Source: Mycobacterium sp. Aquia_213 (GTDB taxonomy: Bacteria > Actinomycetota > Actinomycetes > Mycobacteriales > Mycobacteriaceae). Taken from it: a DNA stretch of 64,000 nucleotides. Numbering within the stretch: position 1 is the stretch's first letter; each line of letters opens with the position of its first letter. Made by a program: the position numbers and the translations under genes. Positions 1 through 8,818 of this stretch are shown here, piece after piece. The DNA is taken from the NCBI RefSeq assembly GCF_026625985.1, contig NZ_CP113116.1:4898001-4962000 (forward strand), written 5' to 3'. Below the pieces are notes generated by a model. It had not been told where the DNA came from. It saw only the letters and a list, made by a program, of their open reading frames with translations, and made no database searches.

Positions 1-96
1 CGAAGCGCCGACTATGGTGGCGACCGCAGTCAGCCCCGCCCCTCCCGCAAGCCAAGCCCTTCCCCGCTGGCGCCTGCGAGTTTCCTCATCGCTCAA
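1..96 (-). CDS. N-terminus of putative alpha/beta hydrolase (partial, runs off window)
   Basis: The reverse strand from about position 96 reads as an open frame to the window edge. It begins with a TTG codon (94-96) that overlaps the alr stop. The first residues are charged and Arg-rich (roughly SDEETRRRQRGR), followed by a hydrophobic stretch (AWLAGGAGLTAVATIVGAS) that looks like an N-terminal membrane segment. In mycobacteria alr is commonly followed by an alpha/beta hydrolase and then tsaE, so a hydrolase is the likeliest identity. Too little sequence is present to show any catalytic motif. The start choice rests on the overlap with alr and on this being the only frame that stays open; another frame with an ATG overlapping the alr stop closes after 19 codons. 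Confidence 0.45.
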   Translation of the reverse strand, partial: MSDEETRRRQRGRAWLAGGAGLTAVATIVGAS

Positions 97-1261
97 CGGT
101 TTCGGCCTCGCGATAGGTCCTGGCGATGCGCCCCCGCGGACTGGTGACCACCTCGTAGTGGATGGTGCCCAGCAGATCGGCCCAATCCTGTGCGGTGGGT
201 TCGCCGCTGGCGCCGGGACCGAACAGGATCGCCTCGTCGCCTTCGGCCACGTCGAGGGGCCCGGGGCCGAGGTCGACAAGAAACTGGTCCATGCAGATCC
301 GCCCGACGCCCGGGCGCCGTCTGCCGTTGATCAGCACGTCGAGTCGCCCGCCCAGCGATCGGAAGACACCGTCGGCGTAGCCGATCGGCATCAGCGCCAC
401 GGTGGTGTCCTGCTTCGCGACCCAGGTGTGCGCGTAAGACACACCCTCGCCGGCGCGGACCGACTTCACCAGCGCCACAGCACATTTCACCGTCATGGCC
501 GGTATCAGCCCCATGTCGCCGAGCTCGGGAACGGGGCTCAGGCCGTAGACCGCGATGCCGGGCCGCACCATGTCGAAGGCGAGGTCGGGACGAGACATCG
601 TGGCCGACGAATTCGACAGGTGGGCGATCTCGAACCGCACTCCCTGGTTGCGCGCCTCGGCCAGCATCTCGTTGAATCTGCTGCCCTGAACATCATTGAT
701 GGCGTTGTTCGGCTGGTCGGCGAAAACCATGTGTGACATCAGCCCGCGCAACCGGATGGCATCGTCGGCGACGGCCTGGCGCAACGCGGTCAGCATCGAC
801 GCATATTGGCCCGGGGGCACACCGTTGCGGTTCAGCCCGGTGTCGACCTTGACGCTGACGGTCGCAGTCCGGCCGGTTCGCCGCACCGCATCGAGCAGCT
901 CGTCGAGTTGACGCACCGAGGAGACGGCGATCTCCACATTGCCCTGCAGGGCCGGTCCGAAGTCCATGCCCGGCGGGTGCAGCCAGGCCAGCACCGGCGC
1001 GACGATGCCGTCGGCGCGCAGCGCCAACGCCTCGTCGACGGTCGCCACACCCAGCTCGGCCGCGCCGGCGGCTAACGCGGCGTGGGCGACGCGGTTGGCG
1101 CCGTGGCCGTAGCCGTCGGCCTTGACGACGGCCATCACCTGCGCGGAGCCGGCGTGCTCACGCAGCACCCGCACGTTGTGCGCGATTGCACCCAGGTCCA
1201 CCACGGCCTCGGCCAGGACGCCCGGCGTCAGGGATATCGGGGTGACTGCCACGGCAGCCAT
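86..1261 (-). CDS. alr: Alanine racemase
   Basis: This PLP-dependent fold-III enzyme interconverts L- and D-alanine in the cytoplasm and supplies D-Ala for peptidoglycan; it is the target of D-cycloserine. At 391 residues it has the usual family length. The PLP lysine lies in VKADGYGHG (K47) and the second catalytic base is the tyrosine of GVSYAHTW (about Y276). The N-terminal TIM-barrel and C-terminal beta domain are both complete. The gene reads away from gadB, 36 bases separate the two, and its stop overlaps the start of the next gene at the left window edge, so the three probably share a transcript. Confidence 0.97.
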   Translation of the reverse strand: MAAVAVTPISLTPGVLAEAVVDLGAIAHNVRVLREHAGSAQVMAVVKADGYGHGANRVAHAALAAGAAELGVATVDEALALRADGIVAPVLAWLHPPGMDFGPALQGNVEIAVSSVRQLDELLDAVRRTGRTATVSVKVDTGLNRNGVPPGQYASMLTALRQAVADDAIRLRGLMSHMVFADQPNNAINDVQGSRFNEMLAEARNQGVRFEIAHLSNSSATMSRPDLAFDMVRPGIAVYGLSPVPELGDMGLIPAMTVKCAVALVKSVRAGEGVSYAHTWVAKQDTTVALMPIGYADGVFRSLGGRLDVLINGRRRPGVGRICMDQFLVDLGPGPLDVAEGDEAILFGPGASGEPTAQDWADLLGTIHYEVVTSPRGRIARTYREAETVER

Positions 1262-1297
1262 TGTCCCAGAACCGTGGAAAGTGCCGCCGCGACGACC

Positions 1298-2683
1298 TCA
1301 GTGCGCGAAGTGCTCGGCGGTGTAGTGCCCGCCCGGCTTGAGCTTGTCCAGCGAGGCCAGCGCGCTGCGGGCGTCGTCGTGCAGCGCGCGGGCCAGGTCC
1401 GCGGAAAGTCCCTCGCGCACCACGATGCGCAACACGGATACGTTCGTGGCGTTGTCGGGCATGGTGTAGGCCGGCACCTGCCAGCCGTAACCCCGCAGCT
1501 CGTGCGAGACATCGAACTCGGTGTAGCCGCGGTTCTTGGCGAGCCGGAAGGCGACCACCGGGATTGCCGAACCGTCGGAGATCAGCTGGCAGTGGTCGCC
1601 GACCCGCAGCTGCTCGCCGAGCCACCGCGCCGTCTGCGACAGCGACTGCATCACCTGGGTGTAGCCCTCGCGGCCCAGCCGCAGGAAGTTGTAGTACTGA
1701 CCGATCACCTGGTTGCCGGCGCGGGAGAAGTTCAGCGTGAACGTCGGCATGTCGCCACCCAGGTAGTTGACCCGAAAGACCAGGTCTTCGGGCAGATACT
1801 CCTTGCTGCGCCACACCACGAACCCGATGCCGGGATAGGTCAGCCCGTACTTGTGACCGCTGACATTGATCGACACCACCCGCGGCAACCGGAAGTCCCA
1901 CTTCAGCTCCGGGTGCAGGAACGGCACCACGAAGCCCCCGCTGGCCGCGTCGACATGCACCGGAACGTCCACACCTCCGCCGGCTGCCAGTTTGTCCAGC
2001 GCCGCGCAGATCTCAGCGACGGGCTCGAGTTCGCCGGTGTAGGTGGTGCCCACGATCGCCACCACGCCGATGGTGTCCTCGTCGACGGCGTCGATGACCT
2101 GCTCGGGCGTGATGACGTAGCGTCCCTCCTCCATCGGCAGGTAGCGGGGTTCGACGTCGAAGTAGCGGCAGAACTTCTCCCAGACCACCTGGACGTTGGA
2201 GCCCATCACCAGGTTCGGAGTGCGCTTCTGCCAGTCCTTGCCAACCTTTGCCCGCCAGCGCCATTTCAGGGCCAGGCCGCCCAGCATCACCGCCTCGCTG
2301 GAGCCGATGGTGGACGCCCCGATGGCGCTGGACGGGTCGTCATCACGCAGGTGATCGGCGTGAAAGAGGTCGGCCACCATACAGACGCAGCGCTGCTCGA
2401 TGGCCGCGGTGATCGGGTATTCGTCCTTGTCGATCATGTTCTTGTCGAACGTCTCGGCCATCAGCCGCTCGGCCTCGGGATCCATCCAGGTGGTGACGAA
2501 GGTGGCCAGGTTAAGCCGGGAGCTGCCGTCGAGCATCAGCTCGTCGTGGATGAACCGGTAGGCGGCCTCCGGATCCATCGACTCCTCGGGCAGCCGCAGC
2601 GCGGGCACCGGGGTGGTGAACATCCGGCCGGTGTAGGCGGGAGCGATGGAGTGCGTGGGCACGGACGGGTGACTGCCGGTCAT
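1298..2683 (-). CDS. gadB: Glutamate decarboxylase
   Basis: This PLP-dependent group II decarboxylase converts glutamate to GABA and CO2 with proton consumption, a reaction tied to acid tolerance and the GABA shunt. At 461 residues it matches the family. The PLP lysine is in SGHKYGL (K278) and the cofactor-binding HVDAASGG motif is at 243-250. An AAGGAG Shine-Dalgarno sequence precedes the ATG. The gene lies between nnr (26 bases upstream) and alr, all reading leftward, as in M. tuberculosis. Confidence 0.95.
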   Translation of the reverse strand: MTGSHPSVPTHSIAPAYTGRMFTTPVPALRLPEESMDPEAAYRFIHDELMLDGSSRLNLATFVTTWMDPEAERLMAETFDKNMIDKDEYPITAAIEQRCVCMVADLFHADHLRDDDPSSAIGASTIGSSEAVMLGGLALKWRWRAKVGKDWQKRTPNLVMGSNVQVVWEKFCRYFDVEPRYLPMEEGRYVITPEQVIDAVDEDTIGVVAIVGTTYTGELEPVAEICAALDKLAAGGGVDVPVHVDAASGGFVVPFLHPELKWDFRLPRVVSINVSGHKYGLTYPGIGFVVWRSKEYLPEDLVFRVNYLGGDMPTFTLNFSRAGNQVIGQYYNFLRLGREGYTQVMQSLSQTARWLGEQLRVGDHCQLISDGSAIPVVAFRLAKNRGYTEFDVSHELRGYGWQVPAYTMPDNATNVSVLRIVVREGLSADLARALHDDARSALASLDKLKPGGHYTAEHFAH

Positions 2684-2709
2684 GGCGGCTCCTTTGTTGG
2701 CAGGGTCTA

Positions 2710-4131
2710 TTACAGGGCGGCGAGCGCGGCGCGAATGTGCGGAACGATCCGCGACGCCGAGGTGGGCGCCTCGCCGGGGCCCGGGTCGGCGGCCGAGAGC
2801 GCCGCGGCGTGCGCGTGCACGTAGGCGCCGGCGGCGGCCGCCTCGGCCGGCGGCAAGCCCGCGGCCAGCAGCGCGCCGATCATCCCGGACAGCACGTCGC
2901 CGGAACCGGCGGTGGCAGCCCAGGACTGCCCGGCCGGATTGAGGTAGACCGGGCCACCGGGGTCGGCGATGACGGTGACGTTTCCCTTGAGCAGAACGGT
3001 GGCGCCGAACGTGTCGGCCAGCCTGCGGGTGGCGCCTACCCGATCATCCCCGGGCGGGTGGCCGGCCAAACGGGCGAATTCACCGGCGTGCGGTGTCAGC
3101 AGCGTCGGTGCGCGGCGGTTGGCCACCAGATCGGGATGCGCCGCCAGAATGGTCAGCCCGTCGGCGTCCACCAACACCGGCAGGTCGGTGTCCAGCGCGA
3201 ACCACAATGCGGCGGCGCCGGCGTTGTCGGTGCCCAGACCCGGTCCGACCACCCACGCCTGCACTCGCCCGGCCGCCGCGGGGGTGGGTGTCGCGATGAC
3301 CTCGGGCCACACCGCGAGTACTTGACTGTGCCCGCTGCCCGCATAGCGGACCATGCCCGAGGTGGCCGCGACCGCGGCGCCCGTGCACAGCACGGCCGCA
3401 CCCGGATACGTCGACGAGCCGGCCAGTATGCCGGTCACCCCCTGCGTGTACTTGTCGTCATGCGGGCCCGGCACCGGCCAGCGGGCGGCGACGTCGGCGG
3501 CCTCGAAGCCCAGCACATCGGTGGCCGGCAGATCCAGCCCGATGTCGACCAGCGTGATGTCGCCGCAGTCGGCGAGCGCGTGCACGGGCTTGAGGCCGCC
3601 GAAGGTGACGGTCAGCGCGGCGTGTACCGCGGGGCCGGTGATCGCACCGGTCGCCGCGTCGATGCCGCTGGGGAGGTCGACGGCGACCACCGGGATGCCC
3701 TCGGCATCAACGGCGGCGAACAGTTCGGCGGCGGCCGGCCGCAGCGGACCCGAGCCGGAAATGCCGACCACGCCGTCGATGACAAGATCGGTTGTCGCCG
3801 AGACACTCTCAACGATCCGACCGCCGGCCTTCCGGAAGGCGGCCAGCCCCTTGCGGTGGGTGCGGTCCGGGCTGAGCAACACCGCATCCGCGGCCGCACC
3901 GCGACGAAGCAGAAAGGTCGCCGCCCAGAGCGCGTCCCCGCCGTTGTCACCCGAGCCGACGACCGCACACACCCGCCGGCCGGCCACACCGCCGGTGCGG
4001 GCCGTTAGCTCGCCAATAATCTCGGTGGCCAGCCCGAAGGCGGCGCGCTTCATCAGGGCGCCATCGGGCAGGCTGGCCAGCAGCGGTGCTTCGGCGTCGC
4101 GGATCGCATCTACGGAGTAGTAATGCCGCAT
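2710..4131 (-). CDS. nnr: Bifunctional NAD(P)H-hydrate epimerase / ADP-dependent dehydratase
   Basis: The enzyme repairs hydrated NADH and NADPH. An N-terminal YjeF_N domain epimerises R/S hydrates (VVGSGDNGGDALWAA region), and a C-terminal ribokinase-like domain dehydrates the S-form using ADP (GSGDVLSGMIGALLA near the end). The frame is open back to 4173, but I chose the ATG at 4131 because it gives MRHYYSV, the usual start of the mycobacterial protein, and a length of 473 residues. The gene is divergent from the methyltransferase that begins at 4225. Confidence 0.93.
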   Translation of the reverse strand: MRHYYSVDAIRDAEAPLLASLPDGALMKRAAFGLATEIIGELTARTGGVAGRRVCAVVGSGDNGGDALWAATFLLRRGAAADAVLLSPDRTHRKGLAAFRKAGGRIVESVSATTDLVIDGVVGISGSGPLRPAAAELFAAVDAEGIPVVAVDLPSGIDAATGAITGPAVHAALTVTFGGLKPVHALADCGDITLVDIGLDLPATDVLGFEAADVAARWPVPGPHDDKYTQGVTGILAGSSTYPGAAVLCTGAAVAATSGMVRYAGSGHSQVLAVWPEVIATPTPAAAGRVQAWVVGPGLGTDNAGAAALWFALDTDLPVLVDADGLTILAAHPDLVANRRAPTLLTPHAGEFARLAGHPPGDDRVGATRRLADTFGATVLLKGNVTVIADPGGPVYLNPAGQSWAATAGSGDVLSGMIGALLAAGLPPAEAAAAGAYVHAHAAALSAADPGPGEAPTSASRIVPHIRAALAAL

Positions 4132-4224
4132 CGAATTCAGCATTCCATGCTCGTCTGTGTTTGCGCACAGCACTCGTTCAGGAGCCGTCCGTACATTCGG
4201 TGGTGGCGACGAATTGGAGGGGCG

Positions 4225-5157
4225 ATGGCGCGCACGGATGACGACACCTGGGATCTGGGAAATGGCGTGGGAGCCACCGCAACCGGCGTAGCGGTGGGCC
4301 GCGCGCTGGCCACCCGCGCGCCACAGCCACTGATCAACGACCCGTTCGCCGAGCCGCTGGTGCGCGCGGTCGGCGTGGAGTTCTTCACCCGCCTGGCCAG
4401 CGGCGAGCTGGATCCGGCCGGGGTCGACGACAACGGCGACTTCGGGATGCTCGGCATGGCCGACATGATGGGCATCCGCACCCGGTTCTTCGACGACTTC
4501 TTCGTGACCGCGGCCGCCGCGGGGGTCCGCCAGGTGGTGATCTTGGCCTCGGGGCTGGACGCCCGCGCTTACCGACTGCCCTGGCCGGACGGAACGACGG
4601 TGTTCGAGATCGACCAGTCGCAGGTGATCGAGTTCAAAACCGCGACCCTGGCCGAACTGGGCGCCACCCCGACCGCCGATCGGCGCGCGGTGCCCGTCGA
4701 CTTACGCCACGACTGGCCCGCGGCGCTGCGCGCCGCGGGGCTGGACCCCGGCAAGCCGACCGCGTGGAGCGCCGAGGGTCTGCTGCCGTTCTTGCCGCCC
4801 GAGGCCCAGGATCGGCTGCTGGACAACATCACTGAGCTCAGCGCGCCGGGAAGTCAGCTGGCCACCGAAAACGTGCAGGGCGCGGGCGACGCCGTAGAGA
4901 CGATGGCCGACCGCATGCGTGAGGTCACCGAGCAGTGGCGTGAACACGGCTTCGACATCGAGATGACCGACCTCTGGTATGCGGGTGACCGCAACGACGT
5001 CGTCGAGTACCTGCGTTCGCACGACTGGCAGACAGCCGCCAGCGGGGTGGCGGATTTGGCTGCGAACTATGGCATTTCGCTGCCGCCGAGGCCCGCCGCA
5101 CCCGACAAGGAGGGCACGCTGTCGGCGCTGCAGTACGTCACCGCCACCCGGCGCTAA
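4225..5157 (+). CDS. SAM-dependent methyltransferase (mycobacterial LCMT-like family)
   Basis: This 310-residue protein belongs to the large mycobacterial family of putative S-adenosylmethionine methyltransferases related to leucine carboxyl methyltransferases. The family start MARTDDDTWDLGNGVGATATGVA is present, followed by NDPFAEPLVRAVG and the SAM-binding segment VVILASGLDARAYRLPWP. The ATG at 4225 is preceded by GGAGG at 4216-4220, so the longer upstream frame is not used. The substrate is unknown for the family. Its stop interleaves with the stop of the convergent S9 peptidase (4-base overlap). Confidence 0.9.
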   Translation: MARTDDDTWDLGNGVGATATGVAVGRALATRAPQPLINDPFAEPLVRAVGVEFFTRLASGELDPAGVDDNGDFGMLGMADMMGIRTRFFDDFFVTAAAAGVRQVVILASGLDARAYRLPWPDGTTVFEIDQSQVIEFKTATLAELGATPTADRRAVPVDLRHDWPAALRAAGLDPGKPTAWSAEGLLPFLPPEAQDRLLDNITELSAPGSQLATENVQGAGDAVETMADRMREVTEQWREHGFDIEMTDLWYAGDRNDVVEYLRSHDWQTAASGVADLAANYGISLPPRPAAPDKEGTLSALQYVTATRR

Positions 5158-7001
5158 GCCTCGAAGGACCTGATCATCCACTCGGTCATCGCGGCGGCCA
5201 GCGCGGCGCGGTTCTCGCGCTTGATGATGCCGTGTCCGTCGTTGTCGAAGAGCAGGTAGCGCACGTCGCGGCCGAGCTGCCGCAACGCGTCGACGATCTG
5301 TTCGGATTCGCTGACCGGCACGTTGGTGTCGTGGGCGCCGTGCACCACCAACAACGGCGCCGTCAACTTGTCGGCTCGCAGCAGGGGTGACAGCTGGTCG
5401 AGTAGTTCGCGGTCACCGATCGGATGGCCATATTCGGGGTACGCGGAGTCGGCGATCCACGGCTCGGTGTTGCGATAGAACGTGCTCAGGTCGCTCATTC
5501 CGCAGATGCTGATTCCCGCCGCGAACAGGTCGGGGTGAAACGTCAGCGCGGCCTGCGTGAGGTAGCCGCCGTACGACCAGCCCGCGCAGGCAATGCGGCG
5601 GGATTCGACGAAGCCGTTGTCGATCAGGAAGCTCGCGCAGTCGGCGACGTCATCGATGGCCGCGAAGCGCTTTTCCTTGTCGTCGGCGTGCACGAATGAC
5701 TTCCCAAAACCCCCGGAGCCGCGGACATTCGGCGCCAGCACGACGAATCCATCGTTGACCAATCGCGAGAAGATGTCGTAGTAGCCGGGCCGGGCCTGGC
5801 CTTCGGGACCTCCGTGCAGAAAGATGACCGCACCGGCCGCAGCTTCGGCGTTCATCGGCCGGTACAGCCAGGCGTTCAGGCGCAGCCCGTCGCGCGCGGT
5901 GATCGTCTGCGGCTCGGCGAAGGTGGTGGGGATCACCACGGGCTGCTTGCCCTCGGTGTCGATGCGTTCCCATTCGCGTGACCGCGGGTCGACCAATTCG
6001 ACGGTTCGCGGCAGGTCGGGCCCCTCGACGGTCATCGCGACCATCGAGCCGCCCGCGCTGATGGACAGCTCGCTCGCGACCGGCCCGGGCAGCGGAATCG
6101 GCTCGGCCAGTGTGTAATCGGTGTATTCGAGAATCTGTAATTCGCTGCGGCCCTGCAGGTTCCACAGAAGGGCGACGGTGGACAGGTCGTCGCTGACGGC
6201 GAACTCGGCGAGGTCGCAGTCCGACCGTTCGGCCACCACGATGTAGCTGACGCCGTCCAGCGTGACGGTCACTTCCAGCAATCGGGCATGCTCACAGCCA
6301 TTGTCGCTGCGGATCAGCGCGCGCACGTATCCGTCGGCGCCGGTGCCGGGGTTGTACAGCTTCGTCTGCTCGCCGGAGAGTCCGTGCCGCAGCCGACGCG
6401 GTTGGTGGTCGTCGAGGATGATCCCCTCGGCGGTCGTCGAGCCGGGATCGGAAGGGAGCAGGCCGATTTCGGTCTGACCAAACAACATGATCATCTCGTG
6501 GTAGCCGCGCGGGCCGACCCGAACCAGTGACGCCCCGGCCCAGGCATCGACCAGCCGACCGCCGGATCGACGGTCCAGCACGGTGTGACGACCGTCGGTC
6601 GGATCGATCAGGCAAGACCGCCCGACCCCGTCCTCACCGGTCAGGATCGCCGCCACCAGGGTGCCGTCCCACGCGATCAGCTCGGCGGTCCCGGCTTCTT
6701 CGTCGTCGATGCGCCAGGCCAACCGATCATCGGGATCGGTGGTGACAACCCAGATTTGGCTACGAGATCCGCTCCCGTCGAGCGTTACCTGACACGCCAG
6801 CCACTGGCCGTCCGCGGAGTGGATGACGCGAGAGACCGGACCCTCGACCGGGAGCTCCACGTCTCGCGACGAGCTCGCCCGCCAACCGCGCAAAAAACGT
6901 TGCACCGCGCGGGGATAGCCGCCTTCGTCGACGATGTGGGCGAACGCGGTTGCGTCCGGGGACAGTGACGCGCCGTAGACCTCGCGCACCTGCTGCCCCA
7001 T
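5154..7001 (-). CDS. S9 family serine peptidase (prolyl oligopeptidase / acylaminoacyl-peptidase type)
   Basis: A 615-residue protein with an N-terminal beta-propeller-like region (about 1-350) and a C-terminal alpha/beta-hydrolase domain. The nucleophile is in GWSYGGY, the acid in HGAHDTNVP and the histidine in DNDGHGI. The oxyanion segment FLHGGPEGQ is also present. There is no signal peptide, so it is probably a cytoplasmic peptidase acting on short peptides. The ATG at 7001 (MGQQVREVYGAS) follows GGAGGAAATCG, a strong ribosome site; the 102 upstream in-frame codons are Arg-rich and not protein-like. It overlaps the methyltransferase stop by 4 bases, tail to tail. Confidence 0.9.
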   Translation of the reverse strand: MGQQVREVYGASLSPDATAFAHIVDEGGYPRAVQRFLRGWRASSSRDVELPVEGPVSRVIHSADGQWLACQVTLDGSGSRSQIWVVTTDPDDRLAWRIDDEEAGTAELIAWDGTLVAAILTGEDGVGRSCLIDPTDGRHTVLDRRSGGRLVDAWAGASLVRVGPRGYHEMIMLFGQTEIGLLPSDPGSTTAEGIILDDHQPRRLRHGLSGEQTKLYNPGTGADGYVRALIRSDNGCEHARLLEVTVTLDGVSYIVVAERSDCDLAEFAVSDDLSTVALLWNLQGRSELQILEYTDYTLAEPIPLPGPVASELSISAGGSMVAMTVEGPDLPRTVELVDPRSREWERIDTEGKQPVVIPTTFAEPQTITARDGLRLNAWLYRPMNAEAAAGAVIFLHGGPEGQARPGYYDIFSRLVNDGFVVLAPNVRGSGGFGKSFVHADDKEKRFAAIDDVADCASFLIDNGFVESRRIACAGWSYGGYLTQAALTFHPDLFAAGISICGMSDLSTFYRNTEPWIADSAYPEYGHPIGDRELLDQLSPLLRADKLTAPLLVVHGAHDTNVPVSESEQIVDALRQLGRDVRYLLFDNDGHGIIKRENRAALAAAMTEWMIRSFEA

Positions 7002-7084
7002 CGATTTCCTCCTCCAGGTTTCGTGCCGCCGTCGTCGTGCGTGCGGCTCGACGTGACGAGGGTATCGGCCTGGGGCGGCCGCCG

Positions 7085-7807
7085 TCACACTGGCTTTTCG
7101 CGGGAACCGAATCGCCGGAACGCGGCTCTGACCCGCGCCGGACTCCATGGCTTGTCCTGTTTCGCCCGGGCCATCGGATAGAAGCAGAGCCCGATGAGGA
7201 GCGACGTGAAGTGGCCTATCGCGGTGAAGTGCAGCCCGTGTCGGGTCATCGTGATCAGTGGAAAGCCGAAGATGACCAGCAGCACGCCGAGATAGAGCCA
7301 TCGCCATGGCCGCACGATGCGATAACTCAGCACGGCCACGATGCCGACCAGGAAATAGCTGACCCCGATATCGCGGGACAGCACCAGCCGTTCCGACGCG
7401 TCATGTTCCTCAATCGCGTAGTACAGAATTCCTTCGCTGATGTAGGTCGAAAGGATGTGGCTGGTCAATCCCACGGTGAGCCAGTTCAAGTGGCCCAGCC
7501 AGTGTTCGGCCGGGGCGAGAAACAAGGTGAACAGCAGCAGATAGGGTTCCAGGCTCTTGCCGTCGATCCACAGCAGGCTGGAAAACAGCACCGCGAGCGG
7601 ATCGGTGCCCAACTCGTGAATGTTGGTGGAGCGGTGCAGCAACACCGAATGCAATTGCCGACCGGAGAGCTGGTTTTGAATGATCGTCGTGATCATCAGG
7701 ACGAAGAGCCAGCCATAGGTCAACGGCGCGCCGGCGACGAAATGCCAGACCCCGACGGCCAAGCTTTTTAGTCGCGCCCCCACCGATGCATCCGCCACGG
7801 CGTCCAC
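7085..7807 (-). CDS. Rhomboid-like integral membrane protein
   Basis: A 240-residue membrane protein with about six hydrophobic segments (for example near 24-44, 85-107, 148-167 and 170-185). The region around STNIHELGTDPLAVLFSSLLWIDG and a late segment HFTAIGHFTSLLIGL resemble mycobacterial rhomboid-like proteins. The classical GxSx serine motif of rhomboid proteases is not visible, so proteolytic activity should not be assumed. It occupies the position of Rv3434c in M. tuberculosis and sits 30 bases downstream of the first DUF4436 gene in the same direction. Confidence 0.75.
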   Translation of the reverse strand: MDAVADASVGARLKSLAVGVWHFVAGAPLTYGWLFVLMITTIIQNQLSGRQLHSVLLHRSTNIHELGTDPLAVLFSSLLWIDGKSLEPYLLLFTLFLAPAEHWLGHLNWLTVGLTSHILSTYISEGILYYAIEEHDASERLVLSRDIGVSYFLVGIVAVLSYRIVRPWRWLYLGVLLVIFGFPLITMTRHGLHFTAIGHFTSLLIGLCFYPMARAKQDKPWSPARVRAAFRRFGSREKPV

Positions 7808-7837
7808 CTTTGCACGCCCGGCGGCTTCGGCAAACCG

Positions 7838-8713
7838 CTATACCGGGTTTTCAGGTTCGGGTCGTAGATGCCGCCACCAGCAATAGACGTACAGCACCAT
7901 TGACATCACCAATGTGACGATGACCCAGAGCGTGATCGTGACGTCAACCCAGGATCCGATCGGGGGCGCGTCGGGCAGCGCATTTCGCAGCGGTATCACC
8001 GCGAAGAGCATTGCCGCATACCACGTTGTCATCGGCGGCTGGAATTTTCGACGGTCGCGGGCCGTCTGAATGGCGACGAAGGCGCCGACTCCGGCCAGCG
8101 CGAGCATCACCACGACGATGACGGCAGCGAACATCGCAATGCTGGGAGAGCGGCGCATTTCCACTCGGTACGGCGACTGCGGACTACCCTCGCCAGCAAC
8201 GGAAAGCTGCCAGCCGGAAACCCGGTCGACGAATTTCACCGGCAGCTGTTCGGGTCGCTCGGTGCCGTAGATGAGGTCGACCGTGATCGGCCCCGATTGA
8301 AACTTATCCATGGGCCATACCGAGGGATCGCCGCTAATCGTCAGCGGGACAGGATATTGGCCCGGAAGCATTCCCTTCGTCCAGGCGCGCTTGCTGGGCG
8401 TGGCCGCGGAGTGCACCACGACGGCGAAGTCTTGGTTGAGGCCGCGGGTTACCGGATCCACCACCCCGGGCCCCGGGGTAACGGTGACGTTGGCGTTGAC
8501 CGCGCCCTTCATCGACTGGAGCTCGAGGAAGTCGATCGTCACCGTGGTCCCGTCGGCCGCGGGCCTGCCCTGGGTCAGTTGCAGGGGGCAGCCGCAACCG
8601 GACCTGGCGTAGAGCGCGACCGTGGTGACGTACGCGCCAATGAACAAAATGACCAGACCGACGATCGTAAACTTCATGAACCGAGTGCTTCTGGCGAAAC
8701 CGTTCGATGCCAA
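7838..8713 (-). CDS. DUF4436 family membrane protein (copy 1)
   Basis: A 291-residue protein with one N-terminal membrane segment (about 14-34), an extracytoplasmic beta-rich region (about 40-185) and a C-terminal block of three or four membrane helices (about 195-280). It ends in the shared segment KFQPPMTTWYAAMLFAVIPL and YCWWRHLRPEPE. This is the DUF4436 architecture; function is unknown. It corresponds in position to Rv3435c. It is a tandem paralogue of the next gene upstream, with long near-identical stretches in the C-terminal half even at DNA level (for example around 8007-8044 versus 9009-9046). Confidence 0.8.
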   Translation of the reverse strand: MASNGFARSTRFMKFTIVGLVILFIGAYVTTVALYARSGCGCPLQLTQGRPAADGTTVTIDFLELQSMKGAVNANVTVTPGPGVVDPVTRGLNQDFAVVVHSAATPSKRAWTKGMLPGQYPVPLTISGDPSVWPMDKFQSGPITVDLIYGTERPEQLPVKFVDRVSGWQLSVAGEGSPQSPYRVEMRRSPSIAMFAAVIVVVMLALAGVGAFVAIQTARDRRKFQPPMTTWYAAMLFAVIPLRNALPDAPPIGSWVDVTITLWVIVTLVMSMVLYVYCWWRHLRPEPENPV

Positions 8714-8818
8714 GGTGCCTCCCCGCTGACTGGCTGTCTGAGATGCGTCGCTCGGCCCAAAATAGTAAACCGGCGCCGCGCCGCTGTCAGACGTCAGGTC
8801 GCGAGGCGCATACCTCGC

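Noticed and set aside
14..736. Long plus-strand frame opposite alr
   Set aside because: It is the antisense shadow of a complete, motif-bearing alanine racemase; high-GC DNA leaves such frames open. The same applies to the long opposite-strand frames over gadB (1082-2824), nnr (2737-4008), glmM (17072-18136), the receiver-flavoprotein (35237-36859), the kinase (36862-38406), the ThDP gene (59838-61235) and others.
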